DNA of 7,685 nt from CAZIWJ01 sp964542855. Its GTDB lineage: Bacteria > Bacteroidota > Bacteroidia > Cytophagales > Cyclobacteriaceae. The notes under the pieces were generated by a model. It was not told the DNA's origin. It did not search any database and saw only the letters and a list, made by a program, of their open reading frames with translations. The stretch is from assembly GCA_964542855.1 (NCBI GenBank), contig CAZIWJ010000176.1, forward strand, positions 1-7,685, read 5' to 3'. The position numbers were made by a program, and so were the translations under genes. Below, piece after piece: positions 1 through 6,465 of the stretch; position 1 is the stretch's first letter, and each line of letters starts with the position of its first letter.

Positions 1-252
1 CCCCCATTAACAGCGTCCTTTTAGGGAATTACAAGGTCATTTCCCCCATTAACAGCGTCCTTTTAGGGAATTACAGCGTCATTTCCCCCATTAACAGCGT
101 CCTTTTAGGGAATTACAAGGTCATTTCCCCCATTAACAGTGTCCTTTTAGGGAATTACAGCGTCATTTTCCCCATTAACAGTGTCCTTTTAGGGAATTAC
201 AGGGTCATTTCTCCCATTAACAGCGTACTTTTGGGGAATTGCAAGGTCATTT
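1..252. repeat. 42-bp tandem repeat array, six full copies, open at left edge
   Basis: Six head-to-tail 42-bp units start at 1, 43, 85, 127, 169 and 211. Each has a half beginning CCCCCATTAACAGCGTCC and a half beginning TAGGGAATTACA. Units 1 and 3 are identical. The main variable site is three bases in the second half (AAG, AGC, AAG, AGC, AGG, AAG in units 1 to 6). Units 4 and 5 carry AGT for AGC in the first half. Units 5 and 6 have the most changes, as expected at the edge of an array. There are no unique spacers, so this is a minisatellite and not a CRISPR. It ends about 80 bp before the suhB-like start. The left boundary is outside the window, so total copy number is unknown. Function is unknown. 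Confidence 0.97.
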
Positions 253-272
253 TTACCTGCTTATATACTTTG
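239..272 (+). promoter_or_regulatory. Possible promoter of the suhB-like gene
   Basis: A TTG at 239-241, inside the last repeat unit, lies 22 nt before TATACTTTG at 264-272. The latter resembles the Bacteroidota -7 box TAnnTTTG but has one base too many between TA and TTTG. The position, about 60 nt before the ATG at 334, is reasonable. If real, the end of the repeat array supplies the -33 element. This is a weak match. Confidence 0.22.
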
Positions 273-333
273 TAGGAAGTCCCTTGCAGATTTGTGCCAA
301 CTACCAGGAATACCAAAAAATCATTACCCTGCC

Positions 334-1134
334 ATGATCAATTTAAAAGAAATGCTGAATAACACCCTTCCTGTTGCCCGGGAAGCCGGTCGGTTCCTCC
401 TGGAACAACGGGCGCAATTTTCGGAAGATAAGGTTGAATACAAAGGGTTCAACGACCTGGTTTCCTACGTCGATAAAGAAACCGAAGCTTTCCTGGTGAA
501 AGAACTGGCGAAAATATTTCCCGAAGCGGGTTTTCTCACGGAAGAAGATACCACGGAAAATTCGTCGGAATTAAAAGATTACCGCTGGGTTATCGATCCG
601 CTCGATGGCACCACCAATTTTATTCATGGGCTGCCGGTTTTTGCCGTGAGTATTGCCCTCGAGTACAGGAAAAAGCCCGTAATCGGTATCGTTTACGAAC
701 CTAACCGCGACGAATGCTTTTACGCCACGGCAGAAACTCCCGCCTTTTGCAACGAGGAAGCCATCCGGGTTTCCGACACCCCGTCGTTAGGTGGAAGTTT
801 GCTGGCCACCGGGTTTCCCTACTATAATTTTAAACAGTTGCCTGTTTACCTCGATATTCTTAAAAACTTTATGGAAAGCACCCACGGTTTACGCCGCATG
901 GGAAGCGCAGCTGTTGACCTGGTGTACGTAGCCTGCGGACGTTTCGAGGGTTTTTTTGAATATAACCTGAAACCCTGGGATGTAGCGGGAGGAGCGTTAA
1001 TTGTTCAGCAGGCCGGTGGAATGGTTAGTACTTTTTCCAATACCGATGATTTTGTTTACGGCAGGGAAATTATTGCGGCCGGAGCGGTTCACCCGGAAAT
1101 GGTACAATTAATTCGTAAGCACTGGGAAGGGTAA
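334..1134 (+). CDS. suhB: Inositol monophosphatase family protein (SuhB-like)
   Basis: This 266-residue cytoplasmic enzyme belongs to the Mg2+-dependent inositol monophosphatase family, which hydrolyses myo-inositol phosphates and related sugar phosphates. The family signatures are all present: the metal ligand Glu70 in TEED (69-72), DPLDGTTNF (88-96) with Asp88 and Asp91, and WDVAGG (215-220) with Asp216. The length matches the usual 260-270 residues. The frame can be extended to a TTG at 292, but the ATG at 334 is preferred because it fits the family's N-terminus and follows an A-rich leader; there is no Shine-Dalgarno sequence. The gene stands alone, after the repeat array, and ends 5 nt before the stop of the convergent ydbT-like gene. 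Family members also include CysQ and fructose-bisphosphatase-like enzymes, so the exact substrate is not settled; the symbol marks the family. Confidence 0.93.
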   Translation: MINLKEMLNNTLPVAREAGRFLLEQRAQFSEDKVEYKGFNDLVSYVDKETEAFLVKELAKIFPEAGFLTEEDTTENSSELKDYRWVIDPLDGTTNFIHGLPVFAVSIALEYRKKPVIGIVYEPNRDECFYATAETPAFCNEEAIRVSDTPSLGGSLLATGFPYYNFKQLPVYLDILKNFMESTHGLRRMGSAAVDLVYVACGRFEGFFEYNLKPWDVAGGALIVQQAGGMVSTFSNTDDFVYGREIIAAGAVHPEMVQLIRKHWEG

Positions 1135-1139
1135 ACAAG

Positions 1140-2636
1140 TTATTCCGCGTCGATCTGATCGCCAACCTGATCTTCCACTTCTTCCGTTTTAACGTACCCG
1201 GCAACCCACTGAAAGAAGCTTTCGCCGTCGTGCTGATCAATATCCCGGATATCGAATTGGGCCCCTCCCCTTCCGGAAGCCACCGAAACCCCGAAATTAC
1301 TAAGCGAGGCGCGGCGTTGAAAGAAATTAGACGACAGGTCTGTATCCTGAATCCGGTTTTTCTTAATAATCGAGGTTTGAAGGGCAAAGGTACGCTGCTG
1401 CACCACCAGCAGGTTGTCTTTTACCCCGATCCGGGCGTCGCGGAAGCGGAGCCATCCCAGCGTAGCGGCAAAGGGAAGGACCAGGAAAGCCAGGTAACCG
1501 TACGGAAAAAACCAGCTCACTGCAGAAGCAGCAAGGACGGGAATTAGCAACGAACGAATCAGGTAGCGGCGCAGTGCCCTTTGGGGTGGGCGAACCAGGT
1601 TATCGGCCAAATCGTAACCCGGCAGTATTTCTTCAATAAAAGCGGGTAAGTCTTTTTTTCTCAAAATCGGGTACAGCGAAGTGCTAATGCTTTGTTCTTC
1701 TCCGTAACCAGCGCTTTCTATCGACAGTGACATCAGCCCGAAGGGCTGTCGAAAAACACCTTCCTCAATTTTTATGGCCTGTATCCGGTTGTAAGGCAGG
1801 GTTAACTGCTGGTTTTCCAGCATCCCCCTTTTAATATGCAGTTCTTTACCGTCTGAACTGAGCGTAAACCCGGAAAAGGCAACAAAGGTAGACACAAAAG
1901 AAGCTACCCAGGCCAGTACCAGGATACCCAGGGCCACCATAACCGGCTGGTAGAAGGTCATTCCCAGTCCAACAGATTCGGTTAATTTATTCAGGTAAGC
2001 GTAAATTTCCGATTCAGAGAAAAACTCGCTGAACCGGCCAAACAGTGCTACCCCGATCGATAGTATAATCCCTATTCTACCGGAAGTAGAAGCCGTAAGA
2101 ACCAGGTCTTCGGCGCTGAGCTTCATTTCTTTTGCCGGTATCTCCTCTTCCTTGTTTTCGCTAACCGTGGGTTCTGCTTTACCCGAACGCAGTATGTTTC
2201 GCAACTGCTCTGCCCGTTCCCGGGAAATGGCACTGATTTCAGTTTCTTTTGAAGAAGCCCCGGCCGTTTGTATTTTCACCCTCACCAGGCCGAACAGCCG
2301 TTGAACCGGGCCGGCAGAAATGTCAATTACCTGGATGCGGTCGGTCGTTAACGAAAGGGTATTGGTTGAAATAACACCGTATTTAATAACGAACTTGTTA
2401 TCCTGAACCTGGAAAGTAAACCTTTGCCAGCTCAGCACCCCGTAAATGAGGAGCACCACCAGGGTAACCCCCAGGAAAAACAGGTTAAAGAAAGCCGTAG
2501 ACTCCCGCTGCCCGCTCAGGAAAAAGATAATGAACAGGGTAAACAGGTTCCTGCGCACCAGGTCCAGTACATTGGTTAAGGCAGCAACCGGATGTTGATG
2601 CTGCGGTTCAGATATCGTCTGCTGATAATCGGGCAT
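1140..2636 (-). CDS. ydbT: PH domain-containing membrane protein, YdbT-like (three bPH2 domains)
   Basis: This 498-residue integral membrane protein alternates membrane segments with three bacterial PH (bPH2, formerly DUF304) domains. Paired membrane segments lie near 30-41 and 48-70, and domain 1 spans about 72-150. A charged linker follows, then segments near 185-205 and 222-247, domain 2 at about 250-332, two segments near 356-397 and domain 3 at about 400-482. Each domain shows the typical run of strand, RxQ (R100-Q102, R284-Q286, R428-Q430), and a downstream hydrophobic strand. Length and layout match Bacillus YdbT. In B. subtilis, ydbST is in the SigW regulon and aids resistance to antimicrobial compounds; a similar envelope role here is inference. 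The ATG at 2636 is chosen over an in-frame TTG at 2645. It overlaps the end of the ydbS-like gene by 29 nt, which indicates translational coupling. Confidence 0.88.
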   Translation of the reverse strand: MPDYQQTISEPQHQHPVAALTNVLDLVRRNLFTLFIIFFLSGQRESTAFFNLFFLGVTLVVLLIYGVLSWQRFTFQVQDNKFVIKYGVISTNTLSLTTDRIQVIDISAGPVQRLFGLVRVKIQTAGASSKETEISAISRERAEQLRNILRSGKAEPTVSENKEEEIPAKEMKLSAEDLVLTASTSGRIGIILSIGVALFGRFSEFFSESEIYAYLNKLTESVGLGMTFYQPVMVALGILVLAWVASFVSTFVAFSGFTLSSDGKELHIKRGMLENQQLTLPYNRIQAIKIEEGVFRQPFGLMSLSIESAGYGEEQSISTSLYPILRKKDLPAFIEEILPGYDLADNLVRPPQRALRRYLIRSLLIPVLAASAVSWFFPYGYLAFLVLPFAATLGWLRFRDARIGVKDNLLVVQQRTFALQTSIIKKNRIQDTDLSSNFFQRRASLSNFGVSVASGRGGAQFDIRDIDQHDGESFFQWVAGYVKTEEVEDQVGDQIDAE

Positions 2637-3087
2637 ATTTTGCAATTACTTCTCTTAATTCTTCAGCAACTTCCTGGTTCAGGGCCGGTATTTCATGAAC
2701 CGTGGCGGCAGTTGAAATGGTAACCGAGCTTAATCCGAGATCGCGGAAAATAGGTCCCTGCCGGGTATCAACGTGCTGAACCCGCTTAATCGGGATCAGG
2801 GTACGGGTAATGAACAGGAAACCCCTTTTTAAATCAATTTCTTTTTCATCGATCGCGTATCGCCAGTATTTCCAACGCAGGGGCGGAATAATGAACATGG
2901 CCAGCGTGGTGTTCAACACGGCAAAAGCGAGCGTAGCGTAGAAAATCCACCAGGATAAGTTACCTGCCAGTGCAAAAAGCACAATTACTGCGGGAGCTAT
3001 CCAAAATACCAGCGATCGCAGCCCACCAACCGTACGCCAGGCTACAATGGCTTTACGGTCTATGGTTTTATCAGGATCTGCTTTCAT
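2608..3087 (-). CDS. ydbS: PH domain-containing membrane protein, YdbS-like (one bPH2 domain)
   Basis: This 159-residue membrane protein has two hydrophobic segments (about 24-43 and 46-66) followed by one bPH2 domain (about 72-150). The domain shows the usual YAIDEKEIDLKRG strand-turn, the RVQHVD motif (102-107), and GPIFRDLGLSSVTI. The same length and layout are seen in Bacillus YdbS, which is always paired with YdbT. Here the ydbT-like gene follows directly and overlaps by 29 nt, so the two are almost certainly one operon and probably one membrane complex. The ATG at 3087 has no Shine-Dalgarno sequence. The strong terminator upstream (3156-3190) means the pair needs its own promoter between about 3088 and 3155; no good TAnnTTTG was found there. 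Confidence 0.9.
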   Translation of the reverse strand: MKADPDKTIDRKAIVAWRTVGGLRSLVFWIAPAVIVLFALAGNLSWWIFYATLAFAVLNTTLAMFIIPPLRWKYWRYAIDEKEIDLKRGFLFITRTLIPIKRVQHVDTRQGPIFRDLGLSSVTISTAATVHEIPALNQEVAEELREVIAKYARLSADDI

Positions 3088-3090
3088 ATT

Positions 3091-3104
3091 TACGATCAGT
3101 CGTA
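3091..3104 (-). promoter_or_regulatory. Small inverted repeat in the ydbS leader
   Basis: TACGA and TCGTA form perfect 5-bp arms around a TCAG loop, 4 to 17 nt upstream of the ydbS-like ATG. On the transcript this would be a small hairpin where the ribosome binds, or on DNA a short operator. It could easily be chance. Confidence 0.25.
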
Positions 3105-3155
3105 TAGTTCAACAAGATGCCAACTGTTAAAGTTATTTTCACAGCCATCTTATAC

Positions 3156-3190
3156 AATAAAAAAACCGGGATTGATGTACAAACCCGGCT
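3156..3190 (-). terminator. Rho-independent terminator after the lipoprotein gene
   Basis: On the minus strand AGCCGGG pairs with CCCGGTT (seven pairs including one G-U) across a 13-nt loop, followed by a T-rich run (TTTTT, A, TT). It starts 34 nt after the stop codon of the minus-strand lipoprotein gene and separates that gene from ydbS-ydbT. The plus-strand copy has no T-run, so it works in one direction only. Confidence 0.85.
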
Positions 3191-3223
3191 TAATAGTACA
3201 GTGATATAGATTAAAAGGTTTTA

Positions 3224-4078
3224 CTAATCGCCCAGATTAATTTCGGTAGTAAAATCGCCTACCGAAGCAGTAGCTGTGTTGTCGCAGGTACCGTCACCGA
3301 AATCCACGTTGAACGTACCCTTGTTGCCGGTAATGGCTATTACACCCGAAGAAGGGTATTCATTTCCTTCCGCAATGCAGGCAAAGTCTATGGTAATTGG
3401 GCTGGTAATTTCTGAAGAAAAAGATACCCCTTCGCGGTTCACACCGGTTGAACTTCCTTCTACTTTAAAAGTGAAATTAAAATCTTCCAGGCTCTGCCCC
3501 TCGAAAGTAGCCGTAAACGTACGGTCGGCATTTAGTTCGAACGAAGTATCATCATCCAGTTCAAGAACCACGCCCTGGTACTCCCGGCTGAAAGCAAAGG
3601 TTCCCTCCTGGTTCCCGAATTCAATCGTTACGTCGTAGTCTCTAACTGTGCCGTTCAGGCGGTTACCATCTACCTCGAAGTCATTGAACGTTAGCGACTT
3701 ATCGCCAAACGGGTTATTCGGGTTATAAGCTACGGTTACTGTTCCGCTGCGCTCTTTGCCGTCGACCCCGGTGCAGCCGTCGCCGAAATCGAGTACCAGT
3801 ACGCCGTCTGTAAACACCGCACTGAATGATTCGCATCGGGAAACCGGACTGGTATTTAGTGTTCTCCCGTTAGGTGTTGACCCGGTATTAACGGAAATTT
3901 CATTATCGGCCAGGTCTACCATGGTAGTAACTTCACCTTCCACGTAAAACTCGTCCACTACAATTTGTTCGTCAATTACTTCTTCGGGTGGGGCAACAGT
4001 GCCTTCGTCGTCTTCATTACAGGACCACATGGCCGTACCGGCCAATAAAATAAGGGCAGAAATACGTAGATTTTTCAT
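3224..4078 (-). CDS. Probable surface-exposed lipoprotein with paired DFGDG-Cys motifs
   Basis: I do not recognise a named family. The 284-residue product begins with a lipoprotein signal (MKNLRIS, hydrophobic core 7-16) and lipid cysteine Cys20; the lipobox MWSC is atypical but of a kind seen in Bacteroidota. Residues 21-25 (NEDDE) resemble the acidic lipoprotein export signal that sends lipoproteins to the outside of the outer membrane in this phylum. The rest is acidic and rich in short beta-strand-like runs, with no catalytic motif seen. DFGDGC (97-102) and DFGDGTC (259-265) recur about 160 residues apart, each preceded by another cysteine (Cys82, Cys234), which suggests two similar disulfide-bonded lobes. 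An in-frame ATG at 4105 exists, but the one at 4078 places the signal peptide correctly and follows an A-rich leader. The gene forms its own unit, ended by the terminator at 3156-3190. Confidence 0.85.
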   Translation of the reverse strand: MKNLRISALILLAGTAMWSCNEDDEGTVAPPEEVIDEQIVVDEFYVEGEVTTMVDLADNEISVNTGSTPNGRTLNTSPVSRCESFSAVFTDGVLVLDFGDGCTGVDGKERSGTVTVAYNPNNPFGDKSLTFNDFEVDGNRLNGTVRDYDVTIEFGNQEGTFAFSREYQGVVLELDDDTSFELNADRTFTATFEGQSLEDFNFTFKVEGSSTGVNREGVSFSSEITSPITIDFACIAEGNEYPSSGVIAITGNKGTFNVDFGDGTCDNTATASVGDFTTEINLGD

Positions 4079-4193
4079 TTGGTTTTTAATTTTGATCTCC
4101 AACATCCTCGTTCAGCCCAACAACCTTGCCATAACCGGCGAATTGTTGCTCTGCATTTCCTTATGACCGGTTGCATGTAATGGTTAATGAAAA

Positions 4194-4904
4194 ATGAAAA
4201 AAAATTTTATCGAGGCCTTGCCCGGTACGGTGCAGCAATCGTTGCTTCAGTACCTTGAGCCCTACTTAACCCCGGAGCGGAATGCCCGGCTGGAGGAAGT
4301 ACTCAGTAAACGGACGCAGCACCTTACCACCGTGGTGGAAGATACCTTCCAGGAAAGAAACGCCAGCGCTGTGGTGCGTTCCTGCGACTGTTTCGGCATC
4401 CAGGACCTGCACATCATTGAAAACGAGTACGAGTACAAGGTTTCTACCCGGATGGCCCGCGGCGCTTTGAAATGGATCAATATCCACATTTACAACGGCC
4501 CCGGTGATAACGTAAACCGTTGCCTCGATACTATTCGTAGCCAGGGCTACAAGCTGGTAGTTACTTCTCCGCACCAGCGGGCTTACACACCACAAACGCT
4601 TCCGCTGGAAGAAAAAGTTGCGGTATATTTTGGCCTGGAACGCGAAGGGGTTAGTGAACAGGTTATGAACCGGGCCGATTACATTTTGCACATTCCCATG
4701 GTCGGTTTTACCGAAAGCCTGAACGTTTCAGTGGCAGCTGCGCTCACCATGAACCAACTTGGTGAACGAATACGGGCAAACGATACTATCGACTGGCCGT
4801 TGGCCCCGGCCACCCGGCAAACGCTTAAACTCTGGTGGACGATCCGGTCGATACCCAATGGCGTGGCCATTGCCGAGCATTTCCTGGAAAATAACCCGGG
4901 TTAA
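4194..4904 (+). CDS. trmH: TrmH-family tRNA (guanosine-2'-O-)-methyltransferase
   Basis: This 236-residue cytoplasmic SPOUT-class enzyme should transfer a methyl group from S-adenosylmethionine to the ribose 2'-OH of a tRNA guanosine (G18 in the D-loop for TrmH). All three family motifs are present: motif 1 NASAVVRSCD (56-65) with the likely catalytic Arg62, motif 2 with YFGLEREG (145-152), and motif 3 IPMVGFTESLNVSVA (167-181), which forms the knotted SAM site. The C-terminal WPLAPATRQTLKLWW region and the overall length fit TrmH better than the longer RlmB or TsnR types. The start lies in an A-rich context with no Shine-Dalgarno sequence. It is divergent from the lipoprotein gene, with 115 bp between the two starts. 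Its stop codon overlaps the stop of the convergent hydrolase/OsmC gene. Confidence 0.9.
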   Translation: MKKNFIEALPGTVQQSLLQYLEPYLTPERNARLEEVLSKRTQHLTTVVEDTFQERNASAVVRSCDCFGIQDLHIIENEYEYKVSTRMARGALKWINIHIYNGPGDNVNRCLDTIRSQGYKLVVTSPHQRAYTPQTLPLEEKVAVYFGLEREGVSEQVMNRADYILHIPMVGFTESLNVSVAAALTMNQLGERIRANDTIDWPLAPATRQTLKLWWTIRSIPNGVAIAEHFLENNPG

Positions 4905-6130
4905 TCGGGGGTTTTATTTACCTCTTTGGTAATAACTTTCACTTTACTCTCCAGCGTTTTATGCACCGGGCATTTGTTGGCTATTTCCAGTAAGCGGGTG
5001 CGCTGTTTTTGGTCCAGGTTCCCTTCCAGTTCAATTTCCCGCTCTACAATATCGATTAGCGACTGTTTATTATCGTGGTTTTCGCAATCCTGCAGGTAAT
5101 CTTTCTGGTGCTGCAGGTGCACTTTCACTTCCTCGAGCGGCCATTTTTTACGATCGGCATACATGCGGATGGTCATGGCTGTACAGGCCCCCAAACTCCC
5201 CATGAGTAATTCGTAAGGAGATGGCCCCAGGTCCTTCCCGCCAATTTTTGTGGGCTCATCGGCCATAAAACTGTGGTTGCCCGCCACAATTTCCGTAGTA
5301 AACCCTTCGGTTACCCGGGCCACGGCCTGTTTATCGGTTACCAGGTGCTTTTGATTTTCCGGGGAAGGTATTTCCAGGTAGCGATTAGCCCAGGTGGCGA
5401 TTGTTTCCCCCACGTATTGCGCATCGGCCACGTTAGAAAGTAAATGATCTGCTCCGTCGAGGGAGATAAAAGACTTCGGGTGCACGGCGGCAGTATAAAT
5501 ATCGGCTGCATTGTTAATCCCCACGGTGTTATCCTGCGGGGAATGCATAATTAAAACAGGCTTCTTCAGCTCTTCAATTACCCGTTGCATGTGGGTTTCC
5601 TCCAGGTCGTCGATAAACTGCTTTTTGATGGTAAACGTGCGGCCCGCCAGTTTTACCGAAGCCTTACCCTGGTTATTAATTGTTTCCACGCTGTCCTGGA
5701 ACAATTGAGTAAGGTGCTCGGGATTAGCCGGAGCCCCGATTGTAGCCACGGCCCGGATACTCTTCAGCATTCCCGCAGCCATAAGCACTGCCGCCCCGCC
5801 AAGGGAGTGGCCCACCATGAGGTTCGGGGCCTCGTATTTTTCTTCCAGGAACCGGGCTGCAGAAAGCAGGTCATCCACGTTCGATGAAAAATTCGTGTCG
5901 GCAAAATCGCCTTCGCTTTCACCCAGGCCGGTAAAATCGAAGCGCAGTACGGCAAACCCCTTCTGCATCAGGCAGCGGCTAATTGAGTTCACTGCCTTGA
6001 GGTTTTTATTGCAGGTAAAGCAGTGGGCAAACAATGCGTAGGCAACCGGATGATTGTCGGCCGGTACGTCGAGCCGTGCCGATAACGTTTCCCCGGTTTT
6101 ATTGCTGAAAGTAACTTTTTGGGTAGCCAT
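4901..6130 (-). CDS. Bifunctional alpha/beta hydrolase / OsmC-family peroxidase fusion
   Basis: This 409-residue protein joins two enzymes. Residues 1 to about 255 are an alpha/beta hydrolase with nucleophile Ser109 in GHSLGG, probable acid Asp200 (SPQD) and His229 (GADH). Residues about 265-405 are an OsmC/Ohr-type domain with its two redox cysteines, Cys316 (LGACTAMTIRMYA) and Cys387 (NKCPVH). OsmC proteins reduce organic hydroperoxides with a cysteine pair; the hydrolase substrate is unknown. The same domain order is a recognised annotated type in Bacteroidota and Proteobacteria. Both catalytic sets are complete, so there is no sign of decay. No signal peptide is seen, so it should be cytoplasmic. 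It appears to be a single-gene unit. A promoter was not identified in the AT-rich upstream DNA. Confidence 0.93.
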   Translation of the reverse strand: MATQKVTFSNKTGETLSARLDVPADNHPVAYALFAHCFTCNKNLKAVNSISRCLMQKGFAVLRFDFTGLGESEGDFADTNFSSNVDDLLSAARFLEEKYEAPNLMVGHSLGGAAVLMAAGMLKSIRAVATIGAPANPEHLTQLFQDSVETINNQGKASVKLAGRTFTIKKQFIDDLEETHMQRVIEELKKPVLIMHSPQDNTVGINNAADIYTAAVHPKSFISLDGADHLLSNVADAQYVGETIATWANRYLEIPSPENQKHLVTDKQAVARVTEGFTTEIVAGNHSFMADEPTKIGGKDLGPSPYELLMGSLGACTAMTIRMYADRKKWPLEEVKVHLQHQKDYLQDCENHDNKQSLIDIVEREIELEGNLDQKQRTRLLEIANKCPVHKTLESKVKVITKEVNKTPD

Positions 6131-6176
6131 GAACCGTAAATTTTAAATGTGTAAAAACTTAAAGCCTGTTAAAACT

Positions 6177-6322
6177 TTATCCTTTGGGCGGCAAATTCCC
6201 TTTTAATCGCTGCACTTCACCAATTTTATCTGCCGTAAGGGGCAACGATGCCCTCAAAAGTTGGCCTTTTCGGCAATTGAATCCTGAATTTCCGCTAACC
6301 AGAACAAAATTTCAATAAATCT
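6177..6322 (-). pseudogene. Possible frameshifted remnant of a small gene
   Basis: On the minus strand two neighbouring frames read like protein and join at one point. The upstream frame (6322 to 6254, ending in TGA) gives RFIEILFWLAEIQDSIAEKA then NF. The frame offset by one base continues from about 6257 to a TAA at 6177, giving LRASLPLTADKIGEV then QRLKGNLPPKG. The segment is less AT-rich than the DNA at 6310-6380. Neither piece has an ATG, so an intact small gene is unlikely, and I recognise no family. One base change would join the frames into about 48 codons. Chance is a serious alternative. Confidence 0.22.
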
Positions 6323-6417
6323 TTAATTAATCATTTTCAGCAAAAAAATACGTAATGTTTTATATGATTTAAGCACTTTTCGTCGTTTACCTGACCAATC
6401 TGTGTTTGATAAAGCAA

Positions 6418-6465
6418 CCCAGAATGGAATTCCCAGAATGTAATATGCGAAACCCTTTAGATTTG
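6418..6465 (+). promoter_or_regulatory. Possible promoter with upstream 9-bp direct repeat
   Basis: TAGATTTG at 6458-6465 matches the Bacteroidota -7 box TAnnTTTG exactly. CCCAGAATG occurs at 6418-6426 and again at 6432-6440, a 14-bp period, where the -33 element would be. No TTTG-like -33 is seen, so an activator might bind the repeats instead. The start of the next plus-strand gene is about 140 nt downstream, a long leader. Confidence 0.35.

Noticed and set aside
1..252. The repeat array as a CRISPR array
   Set aside because: Units follow each other directly with no unique spacers, and no cas gene is present.
292..333. N-terminal extension of the suhB-like protein from a TTG at 292
   Set aside because: The 14 extra residues do not resemble the family's N-terminus, and the ATG at 334 gives the normal length.
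1070..1547. Open frames of about 105 codons on either strand over the ends of the suhB-like and ydbT-like genes
   Set aside because: They are antisense to, or in a different frame of, well-supported genes, and their translations show no domain or plausible composition.
4262..4870. Minus-strand and alternate plus-strand open frames inside the trmH-like gene
   Set aside because: The real frame contains all three TrmH motifs; the others are shadows without motifs.
4893..4915. CCCG-GGTTAAT-CGGG followed by GGTTTTATTT as a terminator for the trmH-like gene
   Set aside because: The stem has only four pairs, extra G residues lie before the T-run, and the site is inside the last codons of the opposite gene.
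6250..6262. TTT TGA G on the minus strand as a programmed frameshift like that of prfB
   Set aside because: A +1 shift there leads to a stop after nine codons. The coding-like continuation needs a -1 shift, and no slippery heptamer or start codon supports it.
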